Assembly (NCBI GenBank): GCA_050246915.1
Contig: JBFWVD010000007.1
Coordinates: forward strand, 1-64,000
Length of the DNA stretch: 64,000 nucleotides
Source of the DNA: JBFWVD01 sp050246915
GTDB lineage: Bacteria > Actinomycetota > Acidimicrobiia > Acidimicrobiales > Ilumatobacteraceae
Direction of reading: 5' to 3'
This document shows, piece after piece, positions 34,351-43,845 of this stretch. A program made the position numbers and the translations under genes. How positions within the stretch are numbered: position 1 is the stretch's first letter; the number at the start of each line of letters is the position of its first letter. A model generated the notes under the pieces. That model was not told the origin of the DNA. It saw only the letters and a list, made by a program, of their open reading frames with translations, and searched no databases.

Positions 34351-35064
34351 ATGGACGATCGACCAGACCACGAAGCAGGGCTCACCGCGCTCGAACAGCG
34401 TCTCGGCTACTCCTTTGCCGATCCTGCCCTGCTGGGACGAGCGGTGCAGCATCGCTCGTGGTGCGCGGAGCATCCCGGCTCGTTGTCGAACGAACGGCTC
34501 GAGTTCCTGGGCGATGCTGTCCTCGGCTGGATGGTGGCCGAGATCGTGTACCAACTCGACGGGGAGTTGTCCGAAGGCCATCTCACCGATCTCCGCAAGG
34601 CCGTGGTGAACGCCACCGCTCTGGCCGAGATAGCGCGGGAGTTGGGCATCGGCAAGGCGGTTGCACTCGGTAAGGGCGAGGCCGCCGCTGGAGGGCGCGA
34701 CAAGACATCGATCCTGGCCGATGCGTTAGAAGCGGTCATCGGCGCGGTGTACCTCGATGGCGGTGCTGAAGCGGTCGATGGTGTGTTCTCGTCGCTGCTC
34801 GAGTCGCGCATCGCCGCGGCGTTGGGCACCCTCGGTCGTCTCGACCACAAGACGCAACTGCAAGAGATCGCGGCATCGAAATACGACGCAGTGCCGCTGT
34901 ACGAGATCACCGAAGCCGGGCCCGATCACGCCAAGGTCTTCTTCGCATCGGTGTCGATCAATGGTGAGCCCTTCGGCGAGGGTGAAGGCCGATCGAAGAA
35001 GGCCGCCGAGCAAGCGGCGGCCGAATCTGCGCTCGAAGCGCTCCAGACCCCCGATCCTGATTGA
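34351..35064 (+). CDS. rnc: Ribonuclease III
   Basis: 237 residues. NERLEFLGDAVLGWMVAEI is the RNase III signature with the metal-binding acids, and ADALEAVIGAVYLDGG the second acidic site. The double-stranded RNA-binding domain starts near residue 160 (DHKTQLQEIAASKYDAVPLY). It processes rRNA and structured mRNA. 22 bp after acpP. Confidence 0.97.
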   Translation: MDDRPDHEAGLTALEQRLGYSFADPALLGRAVQHRSWCAEHPGSLSNERLEFLGDAVLGWMVAEIVYQLDGELSEGHLTDLRKAVVNATALAEIARELGIGKAVALGKGEAAAGGRDKTSILADALEAVIGAVYLDGGAEAVDGVFSSLLESRIAAALGTLGRLDHKTQLQEIAASKYDAVPLYEITEAGPDHAKVFFASVSINGEPFGEGEGRSKKAAEQAAAESALEALQTPDPD

Positions 35065-35076
35065 CGTCAACGGGTC

Positions 35077-35904
35077 GTGCCTGAGCTGCCCGAGGTCGAG
35101 ACGGTTCGCCGCGATCTCGCGGAGCATGTCGTCGGGCGCACCATCGTGTCGGCTCGCGTCCACGGCGCACGCACCGTTCGTCGGCACAACCCCGAGATGC
35201 TGTGTGACGCGATGTCGGCGTGCACGATCATCGGGGCGCGGCGTCGGGGCAAGTACCTCGTCGTCGATCTCGCCGAGGAACGTTCGATGGTCGTGCATCT
35301 GCGCATGAGCGGGCAACTGCGACTCCATCGCGATGAGCCCGACGCGCCGCACACCCACGCGTGGTTCGATCTCGATGACGGCTCGCAACTGCGCTTCATC
35401 GATCCGCGGACCTTCGGTGAGCTCTTCGTGTGTCCGACGAGCGAGGTGCTCGATGCACCGGGCCTGTGCACCCTCGGTCCCGACGCCCACGACGCGCTGC
35501 CGTCGTTGCCGCAGTTGGCCGCCACGCTCGGTGGGCGATGCTTGGCGCTCAAGGGATTCCTGCTTCGGCAAGATCTCCTCGCCGGCATCGGCAACATCTA
35601 CTCCGACGAGATCTGCGCCCGCGCCCGGTTGCGCCACGACCGGCGCACCGACTCGCTGTCACGAGGCGAGATCCGCCGGCTGCACGGCGCCATCGGCACG
35701 GTCCTCGACGCCGCCATCGAACATCGCGGCTCGTCGCTCAGCGACGCCCAGTACGTCGATCTGTTCGGACGGACCGGCCATTACCAGGCATTGCACGAGG
35801 TGTACGCGCGCGAAGGGGAACCGTGCTCGCGCTGTGGGCGACCCATCGTGCGGACCGCGTTCGCACAACGCAGCACCTTCGGGTGCCCTCGGTGCCAGAG
35901 GTGA
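35077..35904 (+). CDS. mutM: Formamidopyrimidine-DNA glycosylase (MutM/Fpg)
   Basis: 275 residues. Start GTG gives PELPEVETVRRDL, with the catalytic Pro and Glu directly after the initiator. The helix-two-turn-helix GIGNIYSDEICARARL and C-terminal zinc finger EPCSRCGRPIVRTAFAQRST with CPRCQR are complete. It removes 8-oxoguanine. The gene lies between rnc and smc as in mycobacteria, with 12 bp and 27 bp gaps. Confidence 0.97.
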   Translation: MPELPEVETVRRDLAEHVVGRTIVSARVHGARTVRRHNPEMLCDAMSACTIIGARRRGKYLVVDLAEERSMVVHLRMSGQLRLHRDEPDAPHTHAWFDLDDGSQLRFIDPRTFGELFVCPTSEVLDAPGLCTLGPDAHDALPSLPQLAATLGGRCLALKGFLLRQDLLAGIGNIYSDEICARARLRHDRRTDSLSRGEIRRLHGAIGTVLDAAIEHRGSSLSDAQYVDLFGRTGHYQALHEVYAREGEPCSRCGRPIVRTAFAQRSTFGCPRCQR

Positions 35905-35931
35905 TCGCGAGGGCTAGGGTCGGACCCGGCC

Positions 35932-38900
35932 ATGTTTCTCAAGACGCTCACCCTCAAAGGCTTCAAGTCCTTCGCTGACCCGACCTCGCTCGATCTCGAG
36001 CCGGGGGTCACGGTCGTCGTCGGCCCCAACGGATCCGGCAAGTCGAACGTGGTCGATGCCATCGCCTGGGTGCTCGGCGCTCAGGCTCCCAGCGCGGTGC
36101 GCAGCCAGAAGATGGACGACGTCATCTTTGCCGGCACGGCCAAGCGTCCGGCCCTCGGCCGAGCCGAGGTGAGCCTCACGCTCGACAACACCGCGGGCCT
36201 CATCCCCATCGAGTTCAACGAGGTGACGGTCACCCGCACGTTGTTCCGCACCGGCGATTCCGAGTACGCCATCAACGGCGTACCGTGCCGCCTTCTCGAT
36301 GTGCAGGAACTGCTCAGCGACGCCGGTGTCGGTCGTCAGCAACACGTGATCGTGAGCCAAGGTCAGATTGATGCGGTGCTCAACTCGCGTGCCGAGGAGC
36401 GCCGCGCCATCATCGAAGAAGCGGCCGGTGTGCTCAAGTACCGCAAGCGCAAGGAGCGCTCCGAGCGGCGGCTCGAGGCCACCGAGGCCAACCTGCTCCG
36501 CTTGCAAGATCTGTTGCGCGAGGTGCGTCGCCAGTTGCGCCCGCTCGAGAAGCAGGCCGATGCGGCCCGTCGCCATGGACAGGTCGTCGCTGACCTGAAC
36601 GCACTGCGGTTGTTCCTCTCCGGTCGAGAGCTCGCCGCGTTGCAGACCCGTGTGCAGCAAGGTGCAGCAGAGCGCCAACGGCTCAACATCCGGGAGAACG
36701 AGCTCAAGAGCGAACTGGCTCGATTCGACACCGAGGTGATGGCCACCGAGGCCAAGCTCTCTGCCCAGGGCGGGAGCGACATCGCCGATGCGCTGCGTCG
36801 TTGTGAGTCGCTGCGCGAGCGTGCCCGCGGCCTGGCGGCGGTGCTCGCCGAGCGTGTTCGATCGACCGAGCGCGATCGACAGGCGCTCCTCGGCGCCGAC
36901 CTCGTCGCCGCACTCGAGGCGGACGCCGCCAACATCACCGCTCAACTCGCCGACGTCGAGAGCGCCGCACTCGATCTGGGGCCCGCTGCCGACGAGGTCG
37001 CGCAAGCCGAGGCGGCACTCGAAGCGTTGCGCTCCGAGGTCGAACAGGTCGATGCGCCGGCCGACTCCAACACCATCAGCGCAGCGAACGCGGCCGCCGA
37101 GACCCGCGGCGAGCTCGTGGCGCTGCGCCAGTCGTTGGCCCGCGCCGAGCAGGAAGCCAACCGGTTGGCGCAACGGACTCGGTCCATCACCGAGCGTCGC
37201 GACGCTTTGGCCGCTGATGTGGAACGGCTGCGCCTCGAGTGCGAGTCGTTGCAGTCGGGGGAATCGTCGCTCGTCACCGCCGCTGACGCAGCGCGAGCGC
37301 TCCGCCAGGAGGCCGAGGAAGCTGACGCCGTCAACGAGGCAGCACTGCGCGAAGCGCAATCAGAGTTGCGCGGCGCCAAGGCACGTGTCGATGCGTTGTC
37401 AATGGCGCTTGACGAGGCACGGGCCAAGGCCGGTGCCCAGCGGTTGGCGGCGGTGGACGGCATGATGGGCACGCTGCTCGATCTGGTCACCATCGACGCC
37501 GGTTGGGAGACCGCGTTCGAAGCGGCGGCAGGTGAGGCGCTGTCAGCTGTGGTGTTCTCCAGCGCCCACACCGCACGCCAGGGTCTGTCGGCACTTGCCG
37601 CTGCTTCGCACAGCGGCGCTGTGCTGGCACCCTCGGGAGGTTTGCGCAGCGAGCGTCCGGTCGTGGGCGACCCGGTGCGTGATCACGTGCGCGGCTCATC
37701 GAGCGATGTCGACTCGCTGCTCGACACACTGATCGGCAACGCTGTGCGTGTCAGCGGCGGCTGGTCCGAGGCGCTCGACATGGCGCTCACTCATCCCGAG
37801 GCCATCGTGGTCACCGACACCGGCGATCGTTTCGCTGCGGGCGGTTGGCGCATCGGTACCGCCGGGTCCGGCGCGACTGCCACAGCGCTCGACGAGGCAC
37901 GCGGCGCGTTGTCGGCAGTGGAGTCGCGCATCGAACGACTCAGCGAGGCCCGTAAGGCGACCTCGTCACAGCTCACCGCGGCGTTCGCGGCGGAGCGTGC
38001 CGCCATCGCTGCGCTCGATGGCAACGACAATCGGTTCACCGCCGCGTCGGCGGCCATGGCTCGTGTACAGGTCGACCTCCAAACCGCTCGAGGCGAGATC
38101 GAGTCGCTGGCCTCCCAGTTGGCCACGATGTCGGAGCGCCGAGCGGGGGAGCAGGAGCGTCTGGCAGAGCTCGAGGCGATGCTGCCCGATCTCGAGGCGG
38201 CCGAGCACCAGCTGTCGAGTCGGGCGGCGGCGCAACGCGCCGCGCGTGCGCGGCTGGCCGAGCGTGCCTCTGCGGTGTCTGCGTTGCGCCGCGATCTCGA
38301 GGTCCGTGCGGCTGGTCTCGAGGAGCGTCGTCAGATGCTGCAGCGTCGGTTGGTCGACACCGAGGAGCGCCTGCGCCGCGACGCGGTGCAACGGGCAGAG
38401 GCCGAACAGCGCCGGGTCCTGCTCGATCGGGCATTGGTCGCGTTGAGCCGCCTGCAGGAGCTGGTCGCTCGACATCTCGAAACCGTGCAGCGGCACTGGG
38501 AGGTGCTCGACGCCGAGCGGCAGCGCCAGAGTGAGGCGGTGCGACAGGTCGCCGAGCAGCTCGATGGGGTGCGCCGCGCCCGCGCCATCTCGGAAAAGGA
38601 ACTCGAGACGATCCGCGATCAGTCCCGACGCACCGAGATCGACGAGGCCGAGGTCCGCCTGCGACTCGAACAGCTCATCGAGACGGTGCGACGCGAGCTC
38701 GATTGCGAGCCTGCCGTGGCGATCGCTGCGCAGTGCCCTCCGCTGCCCGAAGGAATGAACCCTGCGGCGCGCGCTCGTGAGTTGGAGCGTGAGCTCAAGC
38801 TGATGGGGCCCATCAACCCCTTGGCACTCGAAGAGTTCACGGCACTCCAGGAACGACATGCGTTCTTGGAGGAACAGCTCAAGGACGTGCAGGACACGCG

Positions 38901-39402
38901 TCGCGAGCTGACCAAGGTGATCAAGGCGGTCGACGCTGAGATCCAGTCGGTGTTCGCCGCGGCGTACGCCGATGTGGCGGCCAACTTCACGACGCTGTTC
39001 AGCGGGTTGTTCCCCGGCGGCAACGGCAAGCTCATCCTCACCAACCCCGACGATCTGTTGAACACGGGCATCGAGGTGGAAGCCAAGCCGTCGGGCAAGA
39101 ACGTGAAGAAGCTCAGCCTGCTCTCCGGTGGCGAGCGTTCGCTGACCGCGCTGGCGTTCCTGTTCGCCGTCTTCCGGTCGCGGCCTTCACCGTTCTACGT
39201 GATGGACGAGGTCGAAGCGGCGCTCGACGACGTGAACCTGCACCGTTTCCTCGGCTTGATCCAGGAGTTCCGCAACGAGGCGCAGCTGATCGTGGTGAGC
39301 CATCAGAAGCGCACGATGGAAGCAGCCGACTGCTTGTTCGGCGTGACCATGCAGCCGGGTGGATCGTCGAAGGTGATCAGCGAGAAGGTCGGCGTCGGCT
39401 GA
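35932..39402 (+). CDS. smc: Chromosome condensation ATPase SMC
   Basis: 1156 residues. Walker A GPNGSGKSNVVDAI near residue 32, a long coiled coil, hinge at about 500-660 (GMMGTLLDLVTIDAGWETAF), a second coiled coil, then signature LSGGERSLTALAFLFAVF and Walker B PFYVMDEVEAALDD. It loops and compacts DNA with ScpA/ScpB, which are not in the window. The ATG has TAGGGT eleven bases upstream. Followed by a large hairpin. Confidence 0.97.
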   Translation: MFLKTLTLKGFKSFADPTSLDLEPGVTVVVGPNGSGKSNVVDAIAWVLGAQAPSAVRSQKMDDVIFAGTAKRPALGRAEVSLTLDNTAGLIPIEFNEVTVTRTLFRTGDSEYAINGVPCRLLDVQELLSDAGVGRQQHVIVSQGQIDAVLNSRAEERRAIIEEAAGVLKYRKRKERSERRLEATEANLLRLQDLLREVRRQLRPLEKQADAARRHGQVVADLNALRLFLSGRELAALQTRVQQGAAERQRLNIRENELKSELARFDTEVMATEAKLSAQGGSDIADALRRCESLRERARGLAAVLAERVRSTERDRQALLGADLVAALEADAANITAQLADVESAALDLGPAADEVAQAEAALEALRSEVEQVDAPADSNTISAANAAAETRGELVALRQSLARAEQEANRLAQRTRSITERRDALAADVERLRLECESLQSGESSLVTAADAARALRQEAEEADAVNEAALREAQSELRGAKARVDALSMALDEARAKAGAQRLAAVDGMMGTLLDLVTIDAGWETAFEAAAGEALSAVVFSSAHTARQGLSALAAASHSGAVLAPSGGLRSERPVVGDPVRDHVRGSSSDVDSLLDTLIGNAVRVSGGWSEALDMALTHPEAIVVTDTGDRFAAGGWRIGTAGSGATATALDEARGALSAVESRIERLSEARKATSSQLTAAFAAERAAIAALDGNDNRFTAASAAMARVQVDLQTARGEIESLASQLATMSERRAGEQERLAELEAMLPDLEAAEHQLSSRAAAQRAARARLAERASAVSALRRDLEVRAAGLEERRQMLQRRLVDTEERLRRDAVQRAEAEQRRVLLDRALVALSRLQELVARHLETVQRHWEVLDAERQRQSEAVRQVAEQLDGVRRARAISEKELETIRDQSRRTEIDEAEVRLRLEQLIETVRRELDCEPAVAIAAQCPPLPEGMNPAARARELERELKLMGPINPLALEEFTALQERHAFLEEQLKDVQDTRRELTKVIKAVDAEIQSVFAAAYADVAANFTTLFSGLFPGGNGKLILTNPDDLLNTGIEVEAKPSGKNVKKLSLLSGGERSLTALAFLFAVFRSRPSPFYVMDEVEAALDDVNLHRFLGLIQEFRNEAQLIVVSHQKRTMEAADCLFGVTMQPGGSSKVISEKVGVG
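37398..37413. repeat. Interspersed palindrome GTCAA-N6-TTGAC, copy in smc
   Basis: GTCAATGGCGCTTGAC, perfect half-sites, encoding S-M-A-L-D at the coil-hinge border. A second CAA-N6-TTG site (GCGCAA/TTGCGC) lies 41 bp before it. Confidence 0.6.
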
Positions 39403-39415
39403 CCGCATCACCCTC

Positions 39416-39450
39416 GCCAGCCCAGCCCAGCCCAGCCCAGCCCAGCCCGC
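39416..39450. repeat. Pentanucleotide CCCAG tandem repeat
   Basis: Five exact CCCAG units from 39421 to 39445, preceded by GCCAG and followed by CCCGC. It lies in the gap after smc. Such short-unit repeats are prone to copy-number change. Confidence 0.85.
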
Positions 39451-39472
39451 CGCCCCACCCACCACATCGCCC

Positions 39473-39524
39473 TCGAAGTTCCGAGGGTTGTGATCGGTGA
39501 GCGATCACAACCTGCGTGACTTCG
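39473..39524. terminator. Long hairpin between convergent smc and SDR genes
   Basis: Perfect inner arms GGTTGTGATC and GATCACAACC with a seven-base loop, continued by imperfect outer arms CGAAGT and ACTTCG. It is placed between convergent stops and could end transcription from both sides, though no U-run follows on either strand. Operator function is the alternative. Confidence 0.5.
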
Positions 39525-39540
39525 CGACGGGCGGGCAGCG

Positions 39541-40386
39541 TCAGCCGCCGTCGGCGACCTCGCCGTCTGAGTCCTGTGCGGCGAGTTGTTGGGTGATGTG
39601 GTGCATGTAGGTGAGGTAGCCGACCGGGATGCGGCTGCCGCCCGTGAGTTGGATCACTTCTCCGGTGAGCCAGCCCGCTTCGTCGGACGCCAAGAAGGCG
39701 CACAGCGCACCGATGTCGTCGGGTGTGCCAAGACGGCGCAGCGGCACGGTCTCTTCCTGGCGGCGACGGCGACTCTCCTTCGACATCGTGCCGCCCGGCG
39801 CCAGGCTCTGCTCGGTGGGGATGAGACCCGGGGCGACCGCGTTGACCCGGATGCCCAGATGGCCCCACTCGACGGCCATGGTGGCGGTGAGGTTCTCGAT
39901 ACCGGCCTTCGCGGCGCCGTATTGGCCGGTCATGGGGTTGGGCTGGGAACCGCTGCGCGACGAGATGTTGATGATGGATCCGCCGCGCGTCATCACCCGC
40001 GCCGCAGCCTGCGCGGCGAAGAACGTCCACTTCAGGTTCAGATCGACCACAGCGTCCCATTGCGCCGGCGTCATGTCCATGAGCGGTCCGACGTCGCTGG
40101 CGTTGGCGCTCCCGGCGTTGTTGACCCAGCAGTGGATGTAGCCGAACTCGTCCAAGGCCTGCTGCACGACCGCAGCCATATCGCTCTGACTGGTGGCGTC
40201 GGCTACCACCGGCACCACGGTGGCTCCGAACCCCCGGAGTTCCGCCGCGGTGTCGCTGAGCGACTCGGCGGTGCGACCCGAAATGATCACCGACGCGCCC
40301 GCGCGGGCCATGTTTCGGGCGATGCCGCGACCGAGGCCTCGCCCGCCACCGGTGACGACTACGCACTTGCCGGTCAACTCGAACAT
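39541..40386 (-). CDS. Short-chain dehydrogenase/reductase
   Basis: 281 residues from the ATG at 40386, which has an AAAGGGG binding site. Cofactor motif VVVTGGGRGLGRGIARNMA (TGxxxGLG), CWVNNAGSAN, active site IINISSRSGSQPNPMTG and YGAAKAGIENL. The C-terminus has an added tail after PVGYLTYMHHITQQLA. NAD(P)-dependent; in this block it probably oxidises a hydroxyacyl-CoA or alcohol intermediate. Divergent from the acyl-CoA dehydrogenase genes, 191 bp apart. Confidence 0.9.
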   Translation of the reverse strand: MFELTGKCVVVTGGGRGLGRGIARNMARAGASVIISGRTAESLSDTAAELRGFGATVVPVVADATSQSDMAAVVQQALDEFGYIHCWVNNAGSANASDVGPLMDMTPAQWDAVVDLNLKWTFFAAQAAARVMTRGGSIINISSRSGSQPNPMTGQYGAAKAGIENLTATMAVEWGHLGIRVNAVAPGLIPTEQSLAPGGTMSKESRRRRQEETVPLRRLGTPDDIGALCAFLASDEAGWLTGEVIQLTGGSRIPVGYLTYMHHITQQLAAQDSDGEVADGG

Positions 40387-40577
40387 CGCATCCCCTTTGC
40401 TGATGGTGGCCCCGCGGTCCACCCTTGACCATGCTGTCCGTCCGACGGCGCTTTGCCGACAGGACGTTCGCGCGAAATACTCCACCGCGTTGGTGATTCT
40501 GTCAGCATCGTCAGCATCCGGCCCCGATGACGTGGTCGGGACGGGGATCAACACCGATCGTCTGCGGGGGGTAGGCC

Positions 40578-41726
40578 ATGAACTTCGATTGGACCGACGA
40601 CGAACGTCGCTTTCGCGCCGAGTTGCGAGCGACCATCGAACGCCACATCCGTCCGGGCTGGAACCACGAGCATCGCGAGATGGAGCACCAGGAGGACATC
40701 GATGCCGTGCTCGAGTTCTGCAAGGCGCTCGGCTCGGAGGGCTACCTCACGCCGCACTGGCCCAAGCAGTTCGGTGGCCGTGAGGCCTCGCCGTGGGAGC
40801 AGGCCATCATCAGCGAGGAGACCTGGCGTGCTGGTGAACCGCGCGGCCCGCAGTACATGAACACCAACTGGATCGGGCCGGCGATCATGGTGGCCGGAAC
40901 GCAGGAGCAGAAGGACTACCACCTGCCCCGCATCGCGGCCGGCGACGTGATGTGGTGCCAGGGCTTCTCGGAACCCGATGCCGGCTCCGACCTCGCCTCG
41001 CTCAAGACCCGTGCCGTGCGCGACGGCGACGCGTACATCGTCAATGGGCAGAAGATCTGGACGTCCTACGCCCACAGCGCCGAGTGGTGCTTCCTGCTCA
41101 CCCGTACCGATCCCAACTCCGACAAGTGGGCCGGCATCACCATCTTGTTGGTGCCCATGAACTCGCCTGGTGTCGAGGTGCGCGACATCCCCACGCCGTT
41201 CACGCCGCACCTCATCCACGAGATGTTCTTCACCGATGTGGTGGTGCCGGTGGCCAACCGACTGGGGGACGAGAACAAGGGCTGGGACATCGTGCGCACC
41301 GTGCTGGCCAACGAACGCGTCGGCATCGCTCGTCACGCCCATTGCGAACTCGTGCTCGATCGCACGCTGGCCGACGCTGCCGCTCTCGGCGTCGACATCG
41401 ACGACCCATCGCTGGTGGAGGTGATCGGCATGGCCTATGCCCACACCGAAGCAGCGCGAGCGATGAACTATGCAGCCGTCAACGAACGGGTGCACGATCC
41501 GAACGGGGCAAGACCACTCGCGTCGGTGTCGAGAGCGATCACCGGACCAATGGAGGCCGCGATCGCCGTCGCCGCGCAGAAGATCATGGGAGAGAACGCT
41601 CTGCTGCATGGATACGACGCCGACCGTCAGGTGATGATGGGGACTGCAGCACCGATCGCAGCGGGGAGTCTCGAAGTGCAGTTGAACCTGATCTCCAAGA
41701 TGTCGCTCGGCCTTCCGAGGGGATGA
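40578..41726 (+). CDS. Acyl-CoA dehydrogenase (first of three)
   Basis: 382 residues. FAD- and acyl-binding segments: WCQGFSEPDAGSDLASLKTR, VNGQKIWTSYAHSAEWCFL, and the C-terminal AAGSLEVQLNLISKMSLGL, with Glu in the place of the usual GGTxEI catalytic region. It introduces a double bond into acyl-CoA. A GGGGGG stretch precedes the ATG. The second dehydrogenase begins four bases after the stop, so the two are likely expressed and may assemble together. Confidence 0.93.
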   Translation: MNFDWTDDERRFRAELRATIERHIRPGWNHEHREMEHQEDIDAVLEFCKALGSEGYLTPHWPKQFGGREASPWEQAIISEETWRAGEPRGPQYMNTNWIGPAIMVAGTQEQKDYHLPRIAAGDVMWCQGFSEPDAGSDLASLKTRAVRDGDAYIVNGQKIWTSYAHSAEWCFLLTRTDPNSDKWAGITILLVPMNSPGVEVRDIPTPFTPHLIHEMFFTDVVVPVANRLGDENKGWDIVRTVLANERVGIARHAHCELVLDRTLADAAALGVDIDDPSLVEVIGMAYAHTEAARAMNYAAVNERVHDPNGARPLASVSRAITGPMEAAIAVAAQKIMGENALLHGYDADRQVMMGTAAPIAAGSLEVQLNLISKMSLGLPRG

Positions 41727-41730
41727 CGCC

Positions 41731-42666
41731 ATGGATCTCGAACTCTCCGAGGAGCAAGCACAACTCGACGATGCTCTCGAGCATCTCTTCAGCCGCCATG
41801 CGGGCACGGAGCGCGCCAAGGAACTTCGCGGCGGTCTCGACGCTCCGCTGATGTCGGCACTGGCGGAGGCGGGCTATCTCGACGTCGGCTTCGACGGTGG
41901 TCCGATCGAGGCGGTGCTCGTGGTCGAGCGCGCCGCGCGCCACGTCGCCTGTGGGCCGATCGCCGCGCGGGCGCTCGTCGCGGCGTTGGCTGGCATCAAG
42001 GACCTGCCCACCAGCGTGTCGCTCGTGTACAAATCGAACTCCATCAGCCGGCACGCCACCACCGCCGACGCGTTCGTGGTCCTCGACGGTGATGAGGCCA
42101 AGGTGTTCTCGCCGGACCAGGTGGAGATCGAACCGGTCGAGTCCCGCTTCGGGTATCCGGTCGCTCGGGTGCGTCCGCTCGGAGGCGGATCGGTGGTGGG
42201 CACCGCCGCCGACCTTCGTCGAGCGTGGCAGGTGGCCATCGCGGCCGAGATCGCTGCCACCACGTTGTCGGCTGTGCAGATCGCGGCGGCCCACGTCACC
42301 GATCGGCACCAGTTCGGCAAGCCGATCGGATCGTTCCAGGCCGTGCAACATCGACTGTCGTTGTCGTTCGCGCAGGCCAACGCCGCGACGTGGTTGGCTC
42401 GCCGGGCCGCGTGGTTCTCCCATGACGAGGCACTCACTGCAGCCGCCGCGGCCTATGCGTGCGGTGTAGCGGAGCTTGCGTACGTGAACACCCATCAGGT
42501 ATGTGGTGCCATCGGCATCACCGCCGAGTTCGGGTTGACCGCCCGCACGATGCGGCTCATCGCCTTGCAACACGATCTCGGTGGGCGTACCGCCCATTGT
42601 CGCCATCTCGTCGCGGCGCGACGTACCCGCACGTCCGATCCCGCCCTCGCTCCCGCCAGAGGATGA
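41731..42666 (+). CDS. Short acyl-CoA dehydrogenase-like protein (second of three)
   Basis: 311 residues, about 70 fewer than a usual acyl-CoA dehydrogenase. The N-terminal helical domain is present (LELSEEQAQLDDALEHLFSR) and the C-terminal helices (AAAHVTDRHQFGKPIGSFQA) are recognisable, but the middle beta domain is shortened and the usual GGTxEI catalytic segment is missing. In mycobacterial steroid breakdown, such partial proteins pair with a full-length partner to form one active site. Here it sits between two full-length genes. Confidence 0.88.
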   Translation: MDLELSEEQAQLDDALEHLFSRHAGTERAKELRGGLDAPLMSALAEAGYLDVGFDGGPIEAVLVVERAARHVACGPIAARALVAALAGIKDLPTSVSLVYKSNSISRHATTADAFVVLDGDEAKVFSPDQVEIEPVESRFGYPVARVRPLGGGSVVGTAADLRRAWQVAIAAEIAATTLSAVQIAAAHVTDRHQFGKPIGSFQAVQHRLSLSFAQANAATWLARRAAWFSHDEALTAAAAAYACGVAELAYVNTHQVCGAIGITAEFGLTARTMRLIALQHDLGGRTAHCRHLVAARRTRTSDPALAPARG

Positions 42667-42672
42667 CCATTC

Positions 42673-43845
42673 ATGTCAATCGACCTTGACGCTTTCCGTT
42701 CGCAGTTGCGGGACTTCATCCGCGACAACGCCCCCGATCTGCCGTTCCGCACCGGAACACGCTCACCGGAGGACGCGCACGAGGCCAAGCTGCTGCGGGA
42801 GTGGAGTGCTCTGCTCTACAAGCACAACTACTACGGCGCCGAGTGGCCCGAGGAGTTCGGGGGTAAGGGGGAGGTCGACGCGTCTGAAGGCATCATCGTC
42901 AGTGAGGAATTGGCCCGCGCCCGGGCCGCAGTACCGATCGGCGCCGGCGGGTTGGCCGGTTTCGCGATCTTGTCGTTCGGCAACGACGTGCAGCGTCAAT
43001 TTCACTTGCCAAAGATCCGAAGCTACGAGCACGTGTGGTGTCAGCTGTTCAGCGAGCCCGACGCCGGATCTGACCTCGCCTCCATGCGCACCAAGGCCGA
43101 ACCCGACGGTGATGAGTTCGTGGTGACCGGGCAGAAGGTCTGGAGCACCAACGCCAAGTGGGCCGAGTGGGGGTTCCTCCTCGCTCGCACCGACCCGACG
43201 GTGAGCAAGCACGCCGGCATCACTGCGTTCGCTCTCGATATGACCTTGCCGGGCATCGACGTTCGACCCATGAAGGAGATGACCGGCACCTCTGACTTCA
43301 ACGAGGTGTTCTTCAACGAGGTGCGGGTCCCAGCCAGCGCGGCGATCGGTCAGGTGAACGACGGATGGCGGGTTGCCACCTTGAGCCTCGCCGAGGAGCG
43401 CGCCGGTGTTGGAGCGCTCGTCGTGCGTCTGCGACAAGGACTCGACGCCCTCATCGATCTCGCCGGTCGTGTGGACATCGGTGGTCGCCCGGCAGCGAAG
43501 GATCCGATCGTGCGCCAACAGCTGGCGGCGTTCCATTGCCGCGTGGAGATCGCCTCACTGCTGGCCCAGGCCACTGTCGATCGCCGTCTGGCCGGCATCG
43601 TGCGGGTGCAAGATGCCCCCATATCGAAGCTGCTGTTCGCCAACCTCAACTGGGACATGGGTGATTACGGCGTCATGCTCCAAGGCATGAGCGGCACGTT
43701 GTTCAATACCGATCCGCATGCCGTCGACGGCGGTCGTTGGCAAGACGAATTGCTCTATGCCAAGGCGTACACGATCTCGGGTGGTTCGAACGAGATCATG
43801 CGCAACATCCTCTCCGAACGAGGGCTCGGTCTGCCGCGCGACTGA
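42673..43845 (+). CDS. Acyl-CoA dehydrogenase (third of three)
   Basis: 390 residues. CQLFSEPDAGSDLASMRTKA and VTGQKVWSTNAKWAEWGFLL form the flavin and substrate pocket; ISGGSNEIMRNILSERGLGL holds the C-terminal Glu region. Six bases separate it from the upstream short dehydrogenase. Its second to sixth codons overlap a perfect copy of the window's GTCAA-N6-TTGAC word. The 3' end, including the stop, lies in an 18-bp tandem repeat. Confidence 0.93.
   Translation: MSIDLDAFRSQLRDFIRDNAPDLPFRTGTRSPEDAHEAKLLREWSALLYKHNYYGAEWPEEFGGKGEVDASEGIIVSEELARARAAVPIGAGGLAGFAILSFGNDVQRQFHLPKIRSYEHVWCQLFSEPDAGSDLASMRTKAEPDGDEFVVTGQKVWSTNAKWAEWGFLLARTDPTVSKHAGITAFALDMTLPGIDVRPMKEMTGTSDFNEVFFNEVRVPASAAIGQVNDGWRVATLSLAEERAGVGALVVRLRQGLDALIDLAGRVDIGGRPAAKDPIVRQQLAAFHCRVEIASLLAQATVDRRLAGIVRVQDAPISKLLFANLNWDMGDYGVMLQGMSGTLFNTDPHAVDGGRWQDELLYAKAYTISGGSNEIMRNILSERGLGLPRD
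42675..42690. repeat. Interspersed palindrome GTCAA-N6-TTGAC at an ATG start
   Basis: GTCAATCGACCTTGAC starts two bases after the A of the ATG at 42673 and encodes S-I-D-L-D, so it could influence translation as well as binding a DNA protein. Confidence 0.6.
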
